A stretch of DNA of 64,000 nt from Dallia pectoralis (lineage: Eukaryota; Chordata; Actinopteri; Esociformes; Umbridae), in the NCBI GenBank assembly GCA_029465975.1, contig CM055739.1, forward strand, positions 5,375,128 through 5,439,127. Reading direction: 5' to 3'. Numbering within the stretch: the first letter of the stretch is position 1; every line of letters starts with the position of its first letter. The notes beneath the pieces are model-generated. The model saw only the letters and a list, made by a program, of their open reading frames with translations. It was not told the origin of the DNA and did not search any database. Below, in pieces: positions 1 to 12,100 of this stretch. The translations under genes were made by a program, and so were the position numbers.

Positions 1-2733
1 CTCATGCCCCCTGCTGTGCGGCTGGCACAGCGCCCAAGCAGCTTCACAGCAAGACCAAACAACGGAAGAAAGGGTTGAGCAAGAAAGGCATTAACACAAA
101 AAATGAAAGGCCGACACGAACGCACGTGTGAACGAAAAGACAAACAGGCATTAATCACAGTTAGAATAGCAGCAAAGGCTGGCCGACTCAGGTGGTCGAG
201 TCACTGCGATGCATTGGCAGGCTGCTTGCTTCAGGCCAGTCAACCAATCACCCTCCATGCTCAGTCCCGCGGAAGTATACGAGTTTAACTGTCACGTAAG
301 CCCGGCACAGCGTTGCCTAATGAAATCGCGACGTGGTTACCGGCTGCTGTTTATGTACACAGCTTGACAGATGCGGCGATGATGGTGTTTGTGAATTATT
401 ATTTCTTGGTTGTATAAAATCTGGCCTTAATCATCTGGATGAAAGATGTCTGCGATCCAGTTCAACGGCGTTTAATAAACGCTGTGATGTGTCGCCGCAG
501 CTGTGCGCGGACACGTAGCGTTACGACTGGCGACGGAGAATGTTCGCGGCACTTTGTGACCGCAGTCAGCTCACATTAGCGTCAAAGAAAATGTCAACCT
601 AACACATGAATCAGCGGCTAACGTTACTCGACAACCACAACGTACAATGCAAATATATTTGTGGAGTAATACTCACTAACGTCTGAGCGCCCACGCAAAC
701 AGTGAGAGACCACTTGGAGTCGCTCTTTGGCTGGTCACATCACGTGGCGATTTGAGTCGAAACGGGAAAATGGAGTGAAATGTGTAAGCAACTAAGCTTT
801 GATTGGCTGAAAGTGGTAGATAAATACAGCGATTAACCATATAATGGTTAAAAGTGTAACCGTGGGGACCAAGAAATGTTTTTTTGTACAGTCTTGTTGT
901 TATTTGCTTGCTTCTCTTTCGCTGGGCATTGAGGCCACTGAAAGAGAAGTGCTTTAAAACCCAGAGGTCGTATTCGACCAGCACCGATGGCTGTTATCAA
1001 AGTATGGAAGTTTCAAAGTCACTTTGAATGGCAAATTCCAGTACATTTTGTAATAGCAGACTCACGACATGAGCAAACTAAACCAGTGGCGGGGGAGATT
1101 ATAACGGAGTGGCCGGTGTAAATCGTGTCGGAATAAATAGGTGAAAGTGCCCATGGATCGATTTCAGACGTCTTAATGGCGCCCAGTTGCAATGGCGTAA
1201 GCTTACACTGTGTTTCTTTAAAGGTGATATGAACTCTGACGGTAATATGTGTTTCTAGTTATACTATGGATTGAGACGAAGTGTGTATTCCGACGAAAAA
1301 AATGCTATGTATTATTTGGATTCTACCTCCATCAGAGCTTCGGCAGTGATTATTTTTTAAATGACTCTAATTGTTCAGTAAAAGTAAACCGTTATGAAGA
1401 AGTATTTTAATTTGTATGCTTAGTAGTGTCGTCTTGACATTGTCTAGTAATAACATGCAAGAGCAGAGTATATGGACATTCAGTCATAAACATAGATAAT
1501 GCATTTAACCAGATATCAGATCCTTTCCCAAACACCCAGTCTTCATGTAAACACCAGAACTGGCTCGATTAACCTTATTTTAGACAGTTAATTGAAATAG
1601 CCCAGGGCAAAGCCTCTGAATGTCACGGCACTTGAAGAAGCCTACAAACTAATGTCTGTGTGGTGTTGCATTAAAAACACATAGGGTAGTCATAATGTTA
1701 TTAAGATGAAAATAGATTAGATTAGATTCAGCCGTATCGTCATTGGACAGAAGGAAATGCAGTTTGCATCCAACCAGAAGTGCAAAAGAACAGCGCAAAA
1801 AAGATATGGAGTACAGTGTGAGGATGTGCAACTGACATGGATAAGTAAATGTGCAGGTATTCAGTTCAGCAATGTAGTAAATTGCAGATGTGCAGAGGGC
1901 AACACCAGCGGAGAACATCTGTGCAAGTGCTAAACGGAGAGTACAAACGATAAGCATTGTGCCACTGGCTGTATCATCATTACACGGTCATGTGTTATAT
2001 TATCTATAGGCAACGCACATGTCTCACAGAGGCTATAAGGAACCTGTCAGTAAATCAGGAGGTTCCAACAGTGTATACACACGACTTATCTCAGAAGACT
2101 CCTTCCTGGAGATTTGTGACTGAGATGTAGAACATCTGTGAGATGATCGTGGTTACGGTCTCAGATCGGGTTGATAGTAAAAAAAGCACTAAGTCAGTTT
2201 TTCTGTGTTGTTCACATGTGCTTGTACGGTATGCCGCGAACGAAATCTGCCAACCCTGGACCAAACCCTAATTGGTGTCTATGACACTGGCCCCAGTGAA
2301 ACCGCTGGGTCCTTCTGAGAGTGCTGAGATGATTTCGCTGCAAACGGGTTCCTGTGGAACGACTACGCGCCGCGCCAGCCGGTCCCGCCGGGTGGTCTCG
2401 ATAGCCCCAGACACAACTGTGTAAACACGAAGCCACCATTGATTTCCAGTCTTTCTTTTAATACAGAGAGCGACGCGCTGACGTGACATCAGCCCCACGG
2501 AGGGTTGCTTATGTAAACCGCTAATTGGCTCGGCCTACGGAATGTGTCCGATAATTCCTTTTTTAACTGGTTGTTATGGCAACTGGAGGCATTTGTCACT
2601 TCACGCTATAGAGAGTCTACGAGCAACGGTCATTCGGTGACGTACAACAAAGGACACAGGGCTTGTGTGCGTTCGGCTGCGAACGTGAGATCGCGAGACA
2701 CATCGTTGCTTTGACATCAGGATCTGAGGTCCT
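1..2733. other. Unique non-coding DNA, no gene recognised
   Basis: No open frame here has recognisable protein family features; all are short and look random. I see no tandem array, RNA gene or clear transposon. The stretch at about 1080-1400 is AT-rich; 2220-2480 is more GC-rich. It appears to be part of the gene desert upstream of the sprouty2-type gene. A cross-species alignment would be needed to pick out conserved elements. Confidence 0.5.
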
Positions 2734-3330
2734 GAGGCTTTGTGTAGTCTGTGTGACCGCTCCGTGGCTTTGTGTTGTCTGTGTGACCGCTCCGTGGCTT
2801 TGTGTTGTCTGTCTGACCGCTCCGTGGCTGTTGTCTGTGTGACCGCTCCGTGGCTTTGTGTTGTCTGTGTGACCGCTCCGTGGCTTTGTGTTGTCTGTCT
2901 GACCGCTCCGTGGCTTTGTGTTGTCTGTCTGACCGCTCAGTGGCTTTGTGTTTTCTGTCTGAACGCTCCGTGGCTTTGTGTTGTCTGTGTGACCGCTCTG
3001 TGGCTTTGTGTAGTCTGTGTGACCGCTCCGTGGCTTTGTGTTGTCTGTGTGACCGCTCCATGGCTTTGTGTTGTCTGTGTGACCGCTCAATGGCATTGTG
3101 TTGTCTGTCTGACCGCTCCGTGCCTTTTTGTTGTCTGTCTGACCGCTCCGTGGCTTTGTGTTGTCTGTGTGACCGCTCCGTGGCTTTGTGTTGTCTGTGT
3201 GACCGCTCAATGGCTTTGTGTTGTCTGTGTGACCGCTCAATGGCTTTGTGTTGTCTGTGTGACCACTCAATGGCTTTGTGTTGTCTGTGTGACCGCTCAA
3301 TGGCTATGTGTTGTCTGTATGACTGCTCCA
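2734..3330. repeat. 30-bp minisatellite, about 20 copies
   Basis: A direct repeat with a 30-bp unit containing GGCTTTGTGTTGTCTG followed by TGTGACCGCTC. One copy near 2821 is 4 bp shorter, and point variants (GTCTG/GTGTG, CTCCG/CTCAA) mark individual copies. CTCAA variants cluster at the right end, suggesting local spread of that variant. Because 30 is divisible by three, long open frames of 194-227 codons run through it on both strands; these are repeat artefacts, not genes. Confidence 0.95.
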
Positions 3331-6063
3331 ATCCTTCAGACTGCGATCATGGAACTAGTGTTGTTAGCCAAATAAATACGGTAAACGTAATCCCACAGAA
3401 AGTGTATAATAACGGAAAGTTGCACTTTATATAAATCATTCATGTTTAATATTAACTCCCAAATGTAGATGTAGCATCGGGGAGCGGAGCTCGTCCTCTT
3501 TCAATATTTATTGAATTGAGAATGATTGCGCACTTTAAATGTTAACATGCCGAGCAAACTTTCTATTGAAGCTGCACATTATATATGTTGCCTGGCAAAT
3601 GAACAGCGAGGAGTTAGCTACGAATTGTCTTTAAACAGAGCAAAATTATTTGCTTAATGTGGTTGTCCCACGGTATAATAAAGCATTAGCAGGGATTCAA
3701 CACAACGAGAAAGAAAACAAGGATGCTGGTTTGAAAACGACAAAAACATAACTCAAATACAAAACGGTTTGAACATAGAGAGAGATGGCTAGTGGGGCTG
3801 ATTCCGACCCGTCCCGTTATTTGATGCAAGAGCCTAGAAGACACATTATTGTCTCTAAATAAAAGTGAACGCTCCTTTATAGCATTTCAGTGACCGTAAA
3901 CTATATCTCGCACGACGCATGTCGATTCTGTGTGACAAGTTTGATAGAGTAATGTGGGTTTCAAAACCGAATAAATCAAAGGGATTCATGATATAATGAC
4001 ACAAATGCATACGTTTAAACGTTTGTGTAAATGCGCGTACAATATTTGGACACTTGAATACACAATAGACAAATGCAGAGACATTAATTTAACAATATGT
4101 TTAGGATTTGTGACATTAATACACAGTCTCACAGTTACATAATGCTGAGGTGGCCCCGGGGTGAAAATCATGCCACCCCTGATTATGAATGTGTGTCGTG
4201 AACGCTAACTTCTCTACAAACATTTGTTTAATTGGCAATTTAAATGAAATAGCTATTCTCATGCACATGTCTATTTTTTGTTTGAATTTACCTTCGAAAG
4301 ACAACCGGACAAGCTACCACGCTTCATGCTTTTTCCAAGGCAGGTATCTTAGATATCTTAGGTTTGAGAACCCCTGTTGTTCTGGACGACTGTGCTCTTG
4401 TTCTCAGTTGTCTATGTGAGTAAAGACCATTAGAAGGCGAGGCTTTGGGGCACCTTCTCAAGACCATGGACCCGACAGTTGCAGACCCTACCAGACATTC
4501 ATAGTAGACCATAACAATCCATCGCTCCCGTCAACGCTTAGTCAACCTGACTAAGTGACAATCCCCCTGTAGCGCTCACATCTGTGACCAGGAAATGTCT
4601 GGCCATGGCTCACATTATCACCGTCCTCCCACTCTGGTCCCACGGATCCGCGAAGGACGCCGTCTCGATTGTACTCTGTGGCTGCGTTCGTCCAGCCGGA
4701 AAAGAGGAATGCCTGCGTGAGAGTGCTCTCATCGACCGCAGCTCAACATTCAATGCGTGTGCCCTCCGAGCTCATCACTGAACTCAGAACCCGGAATTTT
4801 CTGTCAAGGCGCCCTCTGGTGGTTAGAGCCAGGAACAACCCATCCGACAAACGGACTTGCAACGCAGGAACACGTCACAAATAACATTGATTTAATTCAT
4901 CAGACCTGTATTATAGAAACACAGTATCAAACCTTTTTTTATGCAGGCGTGGCTATAGAACGGGCATTGTTTTTGTTTTCTACAACAGCTACGATATTTC
5001 CACACTTCAGCTATTTTTCACTAAGAATCAATTGCCAATGGATGTAGGTATGAGGTACAGTATTTACTGTATACACATGTTGAATTGCAATATGAACAGA
5101 AGTAAACATCTCACTGAGATCCATGTATGATATCCACACATCTCCATCAATATCAGCTTCTAGCCAAACCCTCACTATGTACAGCTCTGAAATACCTCAA
5201 GACCAAGCCAATTAGAAGACCGACCAGAGAGACAACGACCGTTGCCAAATCCAGCTCGCATCAATATTAAACAAAGCATCCAAAACCTTAGAAACACACA
5301 CACACACACACACTGAACTATGTACTGTCACAGTTGCAGACGGAGGAGGTTGGCACAAATCAAACCTGGCAGCTGGCATCGACATCTCATGGCCAGGCAG
5401 AGATGTGGCACCTGGGGTCTAGTCACCGTCCTGAGAACAGGAGGAAGAGGTCACAAAGGTCACAGAACCCGATGGAGAACCTTTGTCAGTACATGTCACC
5501 GGGTCGACATCCTCAGCATCTCCCGTGGACCCTGTCAAAAGTGAAATGCGTGTTCCGATTCTTCCGGGTCCTTCCAGATTAAAGACGGCTACAATGATAG
5601 GTGATTTATGGCTCGAAGCGAGATAACGATATCCCCGGGCCGATGATGAAGGTGCCCGTTTCGTCGTTCATAGTCACCGGGTGAAATAAACATACGTTTT
5701 ATGGCCCGAGACACAGACGTGCCACACAGAAAGCCGTCTGTGGGATTAGATCTGTTTGTGTTGATCAGAGAACCTCTCTGTCAAGGAACATTTTGTTGAC
5801 AGCCTTTTACCTGGAAGAAAATACAAAATGATTTTCACCCTTGATAAAAAAAGGAGCAAAAAGGCTGACAGGCAAAACAGTAACAGTCCGACATGTGTAA
5901 TATATGTTCGATAGTCAGGGAAAATATTCCCTATCGTAATTTTTGTAATTTATTTATGAATTCAAATAACACGAAAGAAAACCTTAAATTCGATGGGTAA
6001 CCATAATGAAATATCCAAACGGAAAAAATGTATAGTTTCTGAGGTTAGTGAATTGTTTATATT
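3331..6063. other. Unique non-coding DNA with one CTCF-like site
   Basis: Mostly AT-rich unique sequence without a recognisable gene. A short (CA)n run sits at about 5298-5312. A CTCF-like motif at 4808-4822 is listed separately. No coding frame has a recognisable domain. Confidence 0.45.
4808..4822 (-). promoter_or_regulatory. CTCF-like core motif
   Basis: Read on the minus strand this is CCACCAGAGGGCGCC, which fits the core CTCF consensus CCASYAGRKGGCR at every position. In vertebrates such sites act as insulators and loop anchors depending on orientation. A single motif match in 64 kb can arise by chance, so occupancy is inference. Confidence 0.4.
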
Positions 6064-6068
6064 CAGGT

Positions 6069-6449
6069 TGTCACGACTCCCCCGGAAGCTCGGCGATCGT
6101 CAACATGCGGACTTCGGCGTTCATCGTCACCGGCATTCTAGCAATAGTCCTGTCGTGTCATCACACACACCTGGTGCCCATCTCTCCAATAAGGTTAATC
6201 TAGGTTCCCCCGGTGTACGGTGTCTTTGTGTGGTATTGTTTCATGTACGGAGCAGTTTGGTGTCAAGGAAGAAATCCTAGTCTGTGTCATTTTTGCTACG
6301 ACGCTCAGTTTATTTTCTTAGTCTACCGGGTGCCTTTTTGTTTGCTCCTGCGTTCTTTGTTCAAGTGCATCTTGTTTTATTAAAGTTCCTTGCTTGAGCA
6401 TCACTCCTGCACCTGGCTCCTCTCTCCCTCCTTGCCTCGCGTCGTCACG
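6069..6449 (+). mobile_element. Solo LTR of an LTR retrotransposon, with 5-bp target duplication
   Basis: The 381-bp block begins TGTCACGACT and ends GTCGTCACG, and is flanked on both sides by the same 5 bases, CAGGT (6064-6068 and 6450-6454). TG at the left end, a 5-bp duplication, and an internal ATTAAA near the 3' third (about 6378) are standard LTR traits. The right end reads CG instead of the usual CA, a one-base difference. No internal gag/pol sequence is present, so this is a solo LTR left by recombination between two LTRs. The sequence style resembles Ty3/gypsy LTRs of fish, but the family was not checked. The orientation is taken from the polyadenylation signal. Confidence 0.75.
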
Positions 6450-6454
6450 CAGGT

Positions 6455-8685
6455 ACCAATCTGTTTGCAATAAACGTTCACACACACACACAAATAATTT
6501 AACGGAATGTATTTCCATCCAAGCAGACGTTTAATTTACATCCGGTCGGTTCATGTGTGACACATCTATTCACGTGACGTGATATTCGGATGCTGGATGG
6601 GGGTGTTTGGATAAAGCAAACAAGCTATTCTAAATGACACGGTACTGGAACACACCAAGACACAACTATAATAACGCCACTGTCAGTGCCGGGCTGAGAT
6701 AGTTTAACCTGGGGTGCTAGCTTCTGGTGCTAGCTTCTGGGGCTAGCTTCTGGTGCTAGCTTCTGTGCCTCGGCATCAGATCTGAGTGATAGTACTCTTC
6801 ATAAATGCTATACAAAATGCCCCTCTTTCGAAGGCGGCAGTCCTTGCATGTGGTGTGCCAAGTATTGTTTCAATTGCCCTCAAAATGCACTTCTTCAGTG
6901 ATATATCTGTATATTTTGTTCTGGGTGTAATAGGTGTTCACAGTGTAGCCCATCAACACGCCTGTCTGTCTGTGGCCAGCTCTCCCTTCCTTTGATATCC
7001 TCTAGCTCATGTAAAGTCATTCTGACATACATTCCTGACTCCACAATAACCAGGAAATGTGTCTCCTCTGCAGGCATTGGTCTCAACAGCTAAAAGGAAG
7101 GAAAGACTCAGTGGAGACCGGAGCAGAAAAGTATGATATCAGTACAGAATTGATCTAGGTAATTATTGACAGTGTTTAATTTAGCAGTTGACACAAGGCT
7201 GCCAAACACTTCATAACTGTGCACAATGTAAACGTCTAGAGGAAGCTCCACCCTGTGAAATGCTCATATGTAATGCAGATCACGGTAACCTAGTCTGGAA
7301 GTCTGGAATATGCTTGGCCAATCTTGCGAGCTAGAGAGGTAGCAAGTACACAAGTTATAGTCCCAGCCCAGCCCTGACACCTTAAGCCCAAAAATGGTAT
7401 CTAATCACTTAAAATTATTTCCTTAAGTAACTATTTTTTGTTAAAAGCACCAGGGTTTGGAATAAAATGTTTTACTTCAGAGTGAAATCCTAACAATTGA
7501 GTTGCTGCTTATCCTCAGGACTGAGTGGTAATATCTGACATTTTGTCAAAAATGCTGGATTTTTTTTATGGTTGTTCTTTCGCTGGTGCTTCAGGTGAGA
7601 CAATTCAGGTTAAGGAAACGGTCCATTTACATTTAAAATAATAACAATCTGTAAGGTTCCTGTGCACTTAGTGCTAGAAGGGTTTATCTGAATTCTAGTC
7701 CCACAATGATTTGGCTTCTGTCAGTGCAAAATGTATTTTTATAAGGTGACATACAGTTATTGAATAATGAAATGGTCAGAAACGATTATTGAAACCCTCA
7801 TGGTTTTAAGAGAACGCATTTTCTCAGATAGAACCTTTGTCATGAGTGATGGACACTAGGTTCTCACTCCAGGGTTTTTAGTGGGGTGAACACAGTAGTT
7901 CTGGTTGGGTTGTTTTGGATTACACACACCAGGTTTGGGTTTTTTAGTTAGTCTGGTATTTCGGTTGTGTGTTTGCCTGTGTACCTTGCTTAGCATTATT
8001 TCTATGTCACGCTCTACGTTGGGATGAGTGTTGTTGATATCACTGTTTTGATCAATAAATTGTCGCTTTACGTAAGCGCGCGTCATTTTAGTACAGTGTT
8101 CCTTAAAGCGGATACATCCATGGAAGTAGTATTACTTAGTATTAGTATTGAGGAATAAGACCTTTCATTTATTTTTCCCAGATCCAAACTTCAGTTGTTA
8201 TTTTTCTAAGATATTTCAGGTATTTCTCATTTTCATTGAAGTATCAGTGCAATTTATGGTTTGGCCGAACATTAAAGTACCAAGTCTGAGTTAACAGAAT
8301 GCGAAAAGTGAGATGTCCGTGTTATTAGGGAAGGTCTCCTGAGTTACTGGGTAACTAACACATTTATAACAGTTTACAGCAACACCATTGTTGGTGCCGA
8401 GTAGAACACTTTTGGGGTTCCATTAGAAAACCTCTGTGGAGAAGCTTTTATATACAAACAGAAAGCCTTCTAATTGGAACTTATGGACAGTTAGGGAAGG
8501 TTCTGGCATTGCTTTCCTGTGCTCTTTATATTGCAGCAATATCTCCAATAGGTTTTTTTTTAACTTCATCTTGCTCTTATTTTGTGTGGGTGTTGAAACA
8601 TCCCTATATTGCTGACATTATATGCAACCGTCTGGCCACAACAGCACCATAGACGCTATTTAGACTCCAACAATTGGCGTGACAT
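6455..8685. other. Unique non-coding DNA with a small 14-bp repeat
   Basis: At about 6713-6768 four copies of a 14-bp unit containing GCTAGCTTCTGG lie in tandem. The segment 7860-8095 has AATAAA and a retroelement-like style (CACGCTCTACG, TCAATAAATTG) but no identifiable ends, so I make no call. No protein-coding frame is recognised. Confidence 0.4.
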
Positions 8686-8687
8686 AC

Positions 8688-8800
8688 AGAACCACTCAAA
8701 AGTTTGACACACCTCCTCATTCAGGGCTATTTCTTTACTTTTCCCATTCTCCACATTGGAGAATCACAGGGAAGACATAAGAACAATTTAAAAACATGAC
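8688..8800. mobile_element. Tc1-like transposon terminal fragment (relic)
   Basis: The sequence contains CCACTCAAAAGTTTGACACA followed by a degraded copy of an AT-rich stretch (TTTTCCCATTCTCCACATTG). This closely resembles the terminal repeat of a common fish Tc1-like element that I know from salmonids. Only one end is visible and no transposase is attached. The family assignment is from memory; a RepeatMasker run with a teleost library would settle it. Confidence 0.6.
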
Positions 8801-10489
8801 AACCTTATTTCCTTTGTTGGATCACAGCATGGGGTGTTTAAATATTGTCACACAGCCGTCACAATAATACTCCCACTAATCAGAACACAATTCAGGCATG
8901 TCGTTCCAGATGTGTGCCATTAATTATTTGTTTGAACAAAAGAGCGGCAGGTTTTAGGCCTCGCAGGGACTTTAAATAAAAATCCGGACATCCAAGCCAC
9001 TTCCGTCTGTGTTTTTTTCTCTTTTATTCAATTAGGCACCGATTTGGACTTAGAACACCAGGTGTGGTCTGTTATTTATCCATTACAACTGAAAATCAGC
9101 ACGTTTGCCTCATGGAGTACAAATTGCAAACCTCCGTTGTATAGTAAAAGCCGATAGCCCTGTACATTCTGGACAACTGCTGGTTTTCTGTTATGCCGCG
9201 CAGATAATTCCATGTCCGGTTAAAGCGTACTCATGTTAGGAGAAGAACTGTACGTCAGGCGTCTGAGTGTGTGACCACCATTAGGTTGCTGTCGCTAACG
9301 CTGCCTGAATTTCAACCCACAATGCATTTGGAGTCAAGACACTTTCGGAGCTCGATATCCCCAAAACCTAGACAGATGTTCACATATTTCCCAGAGAAAT
9401 AAACGTATTATGGCCAGTGCCTGAAAAGCCAGAGAGGAAGCCGGGCAGAGGATTGAAGATAGTGCTGCACAATGGCACGATTCCAATATCTCCCAGAAAG
9501 AGCTTGCGCACAGAGGTAATAATGTTTTCACTTCACAGAGCACTCCTGTTGAAACGACGCCGGTCGTATTACACGTCAAAGCTAATGTCTAAAATGTACA
9601 CCAAGTTGTAGTTTCCCGTGTCACCATAGTGACCGTGGGACCATTCCACGGCCCTGTGTAGGAATTACAGAGAGCCTTTTTGACAGAAGGAACATGACAG
9701 CAGATCAAAAGTAAAATCCAGAATGTCGCGCAGCAATTCCATTCAATTTCACTCGTAGCCTCAAGGCCAGGAGAATATCGAACCCATGGTCGACCTTTGG
9801 CCCGGAGTCTTGCTACAGAATATCATTTAGTCTAATGACTGTATTTGAAAACAATTTGGTGAAAGTGTAGATTACCTGTTTTTTTCAATGGCTACCTGGT
9901 AGTTTATGCTGTGGAAATTCTAGTCTATTGGAATAGGTTAAGCATAGCCAGTTCAGACAGAAAACCAGAGTGGTCATTGGTCAGTGACATAACAGCTGAC
10001 GTCGGGCAACAGTCCTTTCACAATATTAGAAGTCATACTGAATATTTCATTGTGAGGTCACTTGCCAGTCGTTCACTAACAGGCAGTTGCAGCCCCGCCC
10101 ACCACCGCTAGCTCCACCTGATTGGTTCCCTGTTTCATTTCCTGGCTAAATCGATACTGCCTTGCTTGGTTATTGCCTAGGGGACTTGACATCAATGATG
10201 CTATGGTGCTGATGTTGTTATTTCTAGGATTAGTTAATCTAAATGCAGCAGATGGAATCCATACGGAATTAAAGTATTGTTGTGCATGTTTCTAATGAAT
10301 GGTTAAACTAATTTGTGGCTTTTCGTGTCTGAACCCCCAAAATAATTCCAGAAGATATTTGAATGGGGATATGTGTCCCATCTAGAGCACCAGTGACATT
10401 GGGAGAATTTGTGGGATAAATTGGGTTAAATCCTCGTTGATTTGGACAGCTTGATGGACAGCTTGATGCGAATAAACATTACAAAAATG
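8801..10489. other. Unique non-coding DNA
   Basis: No gene, RNA or tandem array recognised. Several short open frames of 60-80 codons occur but have no family features. Confidence 0.4.
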
Positions 10490-10697
10490 TCACTGGCCAC
10501 CCCTCAGAGCCTGGTTCCTCTCTAGGTTTCTTCCTAAATTTGACTCATCAGGAAATGTTTCCTACCCGCTGTGTATCAACTAGTATCAACGTGTTAATGT
10601 GTTCTCTGTCGGTTTCAGACTGGGTGTTTGTAAAAGCACTTTGTGACAACTTTGTTGTAAAAAGCGCTTTATAAAATAAATTTGATTGACTGATTGA
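10490..10697 (+). mobile_element. L2-type LINE 3' end or SINE with L2 tail
   Basis: The block contains CCTGGTTCCTCTCTAGG and TTTCTTCCTAAATTTG, then AAAGCGCTTTATAAAATAAA, and ends in an ATTGA-rich simple tail (about 10676-10697). This order (TCCTCTC-AGGTTTCTTCC, then AAAGCGCTnTATAAA, then a short-period tail) is the well-known 3' region of fish L2-clade LINEs that is shared by partner SINEs. No reverse-transcriptase frame is attached. Confidence 0.65.
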
Positions 10698-10839
10698 ATT
10701 CTATGATAGATGTATGTGTACTCCTGTGCTAGCTAGTAAGCTATTGGCACACAATTGTGTCAGATCACAATATGTTAATATTATATGTTAATATTCGGTC
10801 ATTGTTACTACACCCATAGAGCATGTTATTGCCATACAG

Positions 10840-12100
10840 CCGTGGTCAGCAAACTGTCGATCGCGATCATCAAGACCTCACCGGTAGATCCTGAAGCATT
10901 TTCAAAGTTATCGTATCGTTTAACTAATATGAATTGATTTGTGTATTTTTTATCTAGCTTCTTTCTATAATTGGCTGCATGCAATGTTCATTGATGTAAA
11001 CAAATATAATTAAGACAATCAGAAGTTAAGTTGATGCTACAGAACGCTCTGGATCATACGCAAGCATGCGCTAACAAGTTTATCAGGCCAAAGCCGTTTG
11101 TTTGTTTGTGGGTTTGTTTTCAAGGATTCAACAACCAATGAGGACTTTCTCACTGCAATTCCAGTGGAAGAGGGAACGAAGAAATGATCCAGAATTCCCC
11201 CTGTTTGGGAATTACCGCTGCGTTTCCCAGCAACCGGCCTTGCCGTGTATAATAATTCCCATGTCACGACTCCAGTTGTGAAAATTGTTAACTCCATTAG
11301 CGCACAAGCACTTCAGCATTGGTAATTTATGTCATTACTGAATAAAGGTGATTCTGCAAATGGTGATCTGACTCTCAATGTTGATGTGCGATGGGAGAGC
11401 CAGGGGAAGGTTCTCCAGCATTTTCTCGAATTGCTGCCTGAATTTACACATGTTCTTGCATCTAGAAACAAGGTTCATGAGCTGCTGTGGCGTAATGCAG
11501 GTTTTCCGGATTTGAAATTTCTTTAGGATATAACGGCAAAACTGAACGAGCTAACCTGTGAGCTCTCAACTGAGACAGAGATGTTGCCCGGGTGATCAGC
11601 ACAGTTAATTTTTTTTACAGATTTAGTGGCCACCCAGCAAAGAGGCAGGAGACTGACACTCATCTCAAACCTTGAAACAATGAAACAATAATTTTCACCA
11701 CAGTTTTGTGCCCCATTTAAACTACCTGACATTAGAATTCAACCAGCAAACTATTTCAAATTCTTTCCTTTGAGATTGCAGATAAAATGCAGGAAGTGTT
11801 TACGTCACCAACGGGAGTTGACACTGGGAATATTCCTAGTGTTGAAAGCTAGTTCGAGAGACAAGGACTTTTGGGGACTTTCGAGCAGGGAGAACTATGC
11901 ACTCTTGCCATCCTGTACGCTTAAGGTGAAGGCCATCTTTGGATCTACTTTACCTCTGTGAGACGGCCTTTTCACAGATGAATAAAATAAACCCAGCCGA
12001 TGCACATCTAACAGACTGTATTAGACTGACTGTGTTCGGCCTTGTGCCGGATTCCAAATGCTTGCAGATGGTGTACAGTCACATCCATCACATTGACTGA
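10840..12100 (+). pseudogene. Broken hAT-superfamily transposase (ZBED/SCAND3-like relic)
   Basis: Two conserved blocks are readable on the plus strand. At about 11360-11560 the translation contains VDVRWESQGKVLQHFLELL, matching the VRWLSRGKVLxRFFEL block of vertebrate ZBED-like hAT transposases. At about 11937-12085 the dimerisation (hATC) block can be read as FGST, then LCETAFSQMNK, then DAHLTDCIRL. The frame shifts within the second block because of one extra T after ACT at about 11947-11949. The segment between the blocks is interrupted by stops and the N-terminal zinc finger and catalytic region were not found. The 10845-10900 stretch resembles a hAT-type left flank, but clear terminal inverted repeats were not found. 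It is a non-functional relic. Confidence 0.7.

Noticed and set aside
2617..3434. Four frames of 194-227 codons on both strands
   Set aside because: 30-bp minisatellite artefacts.
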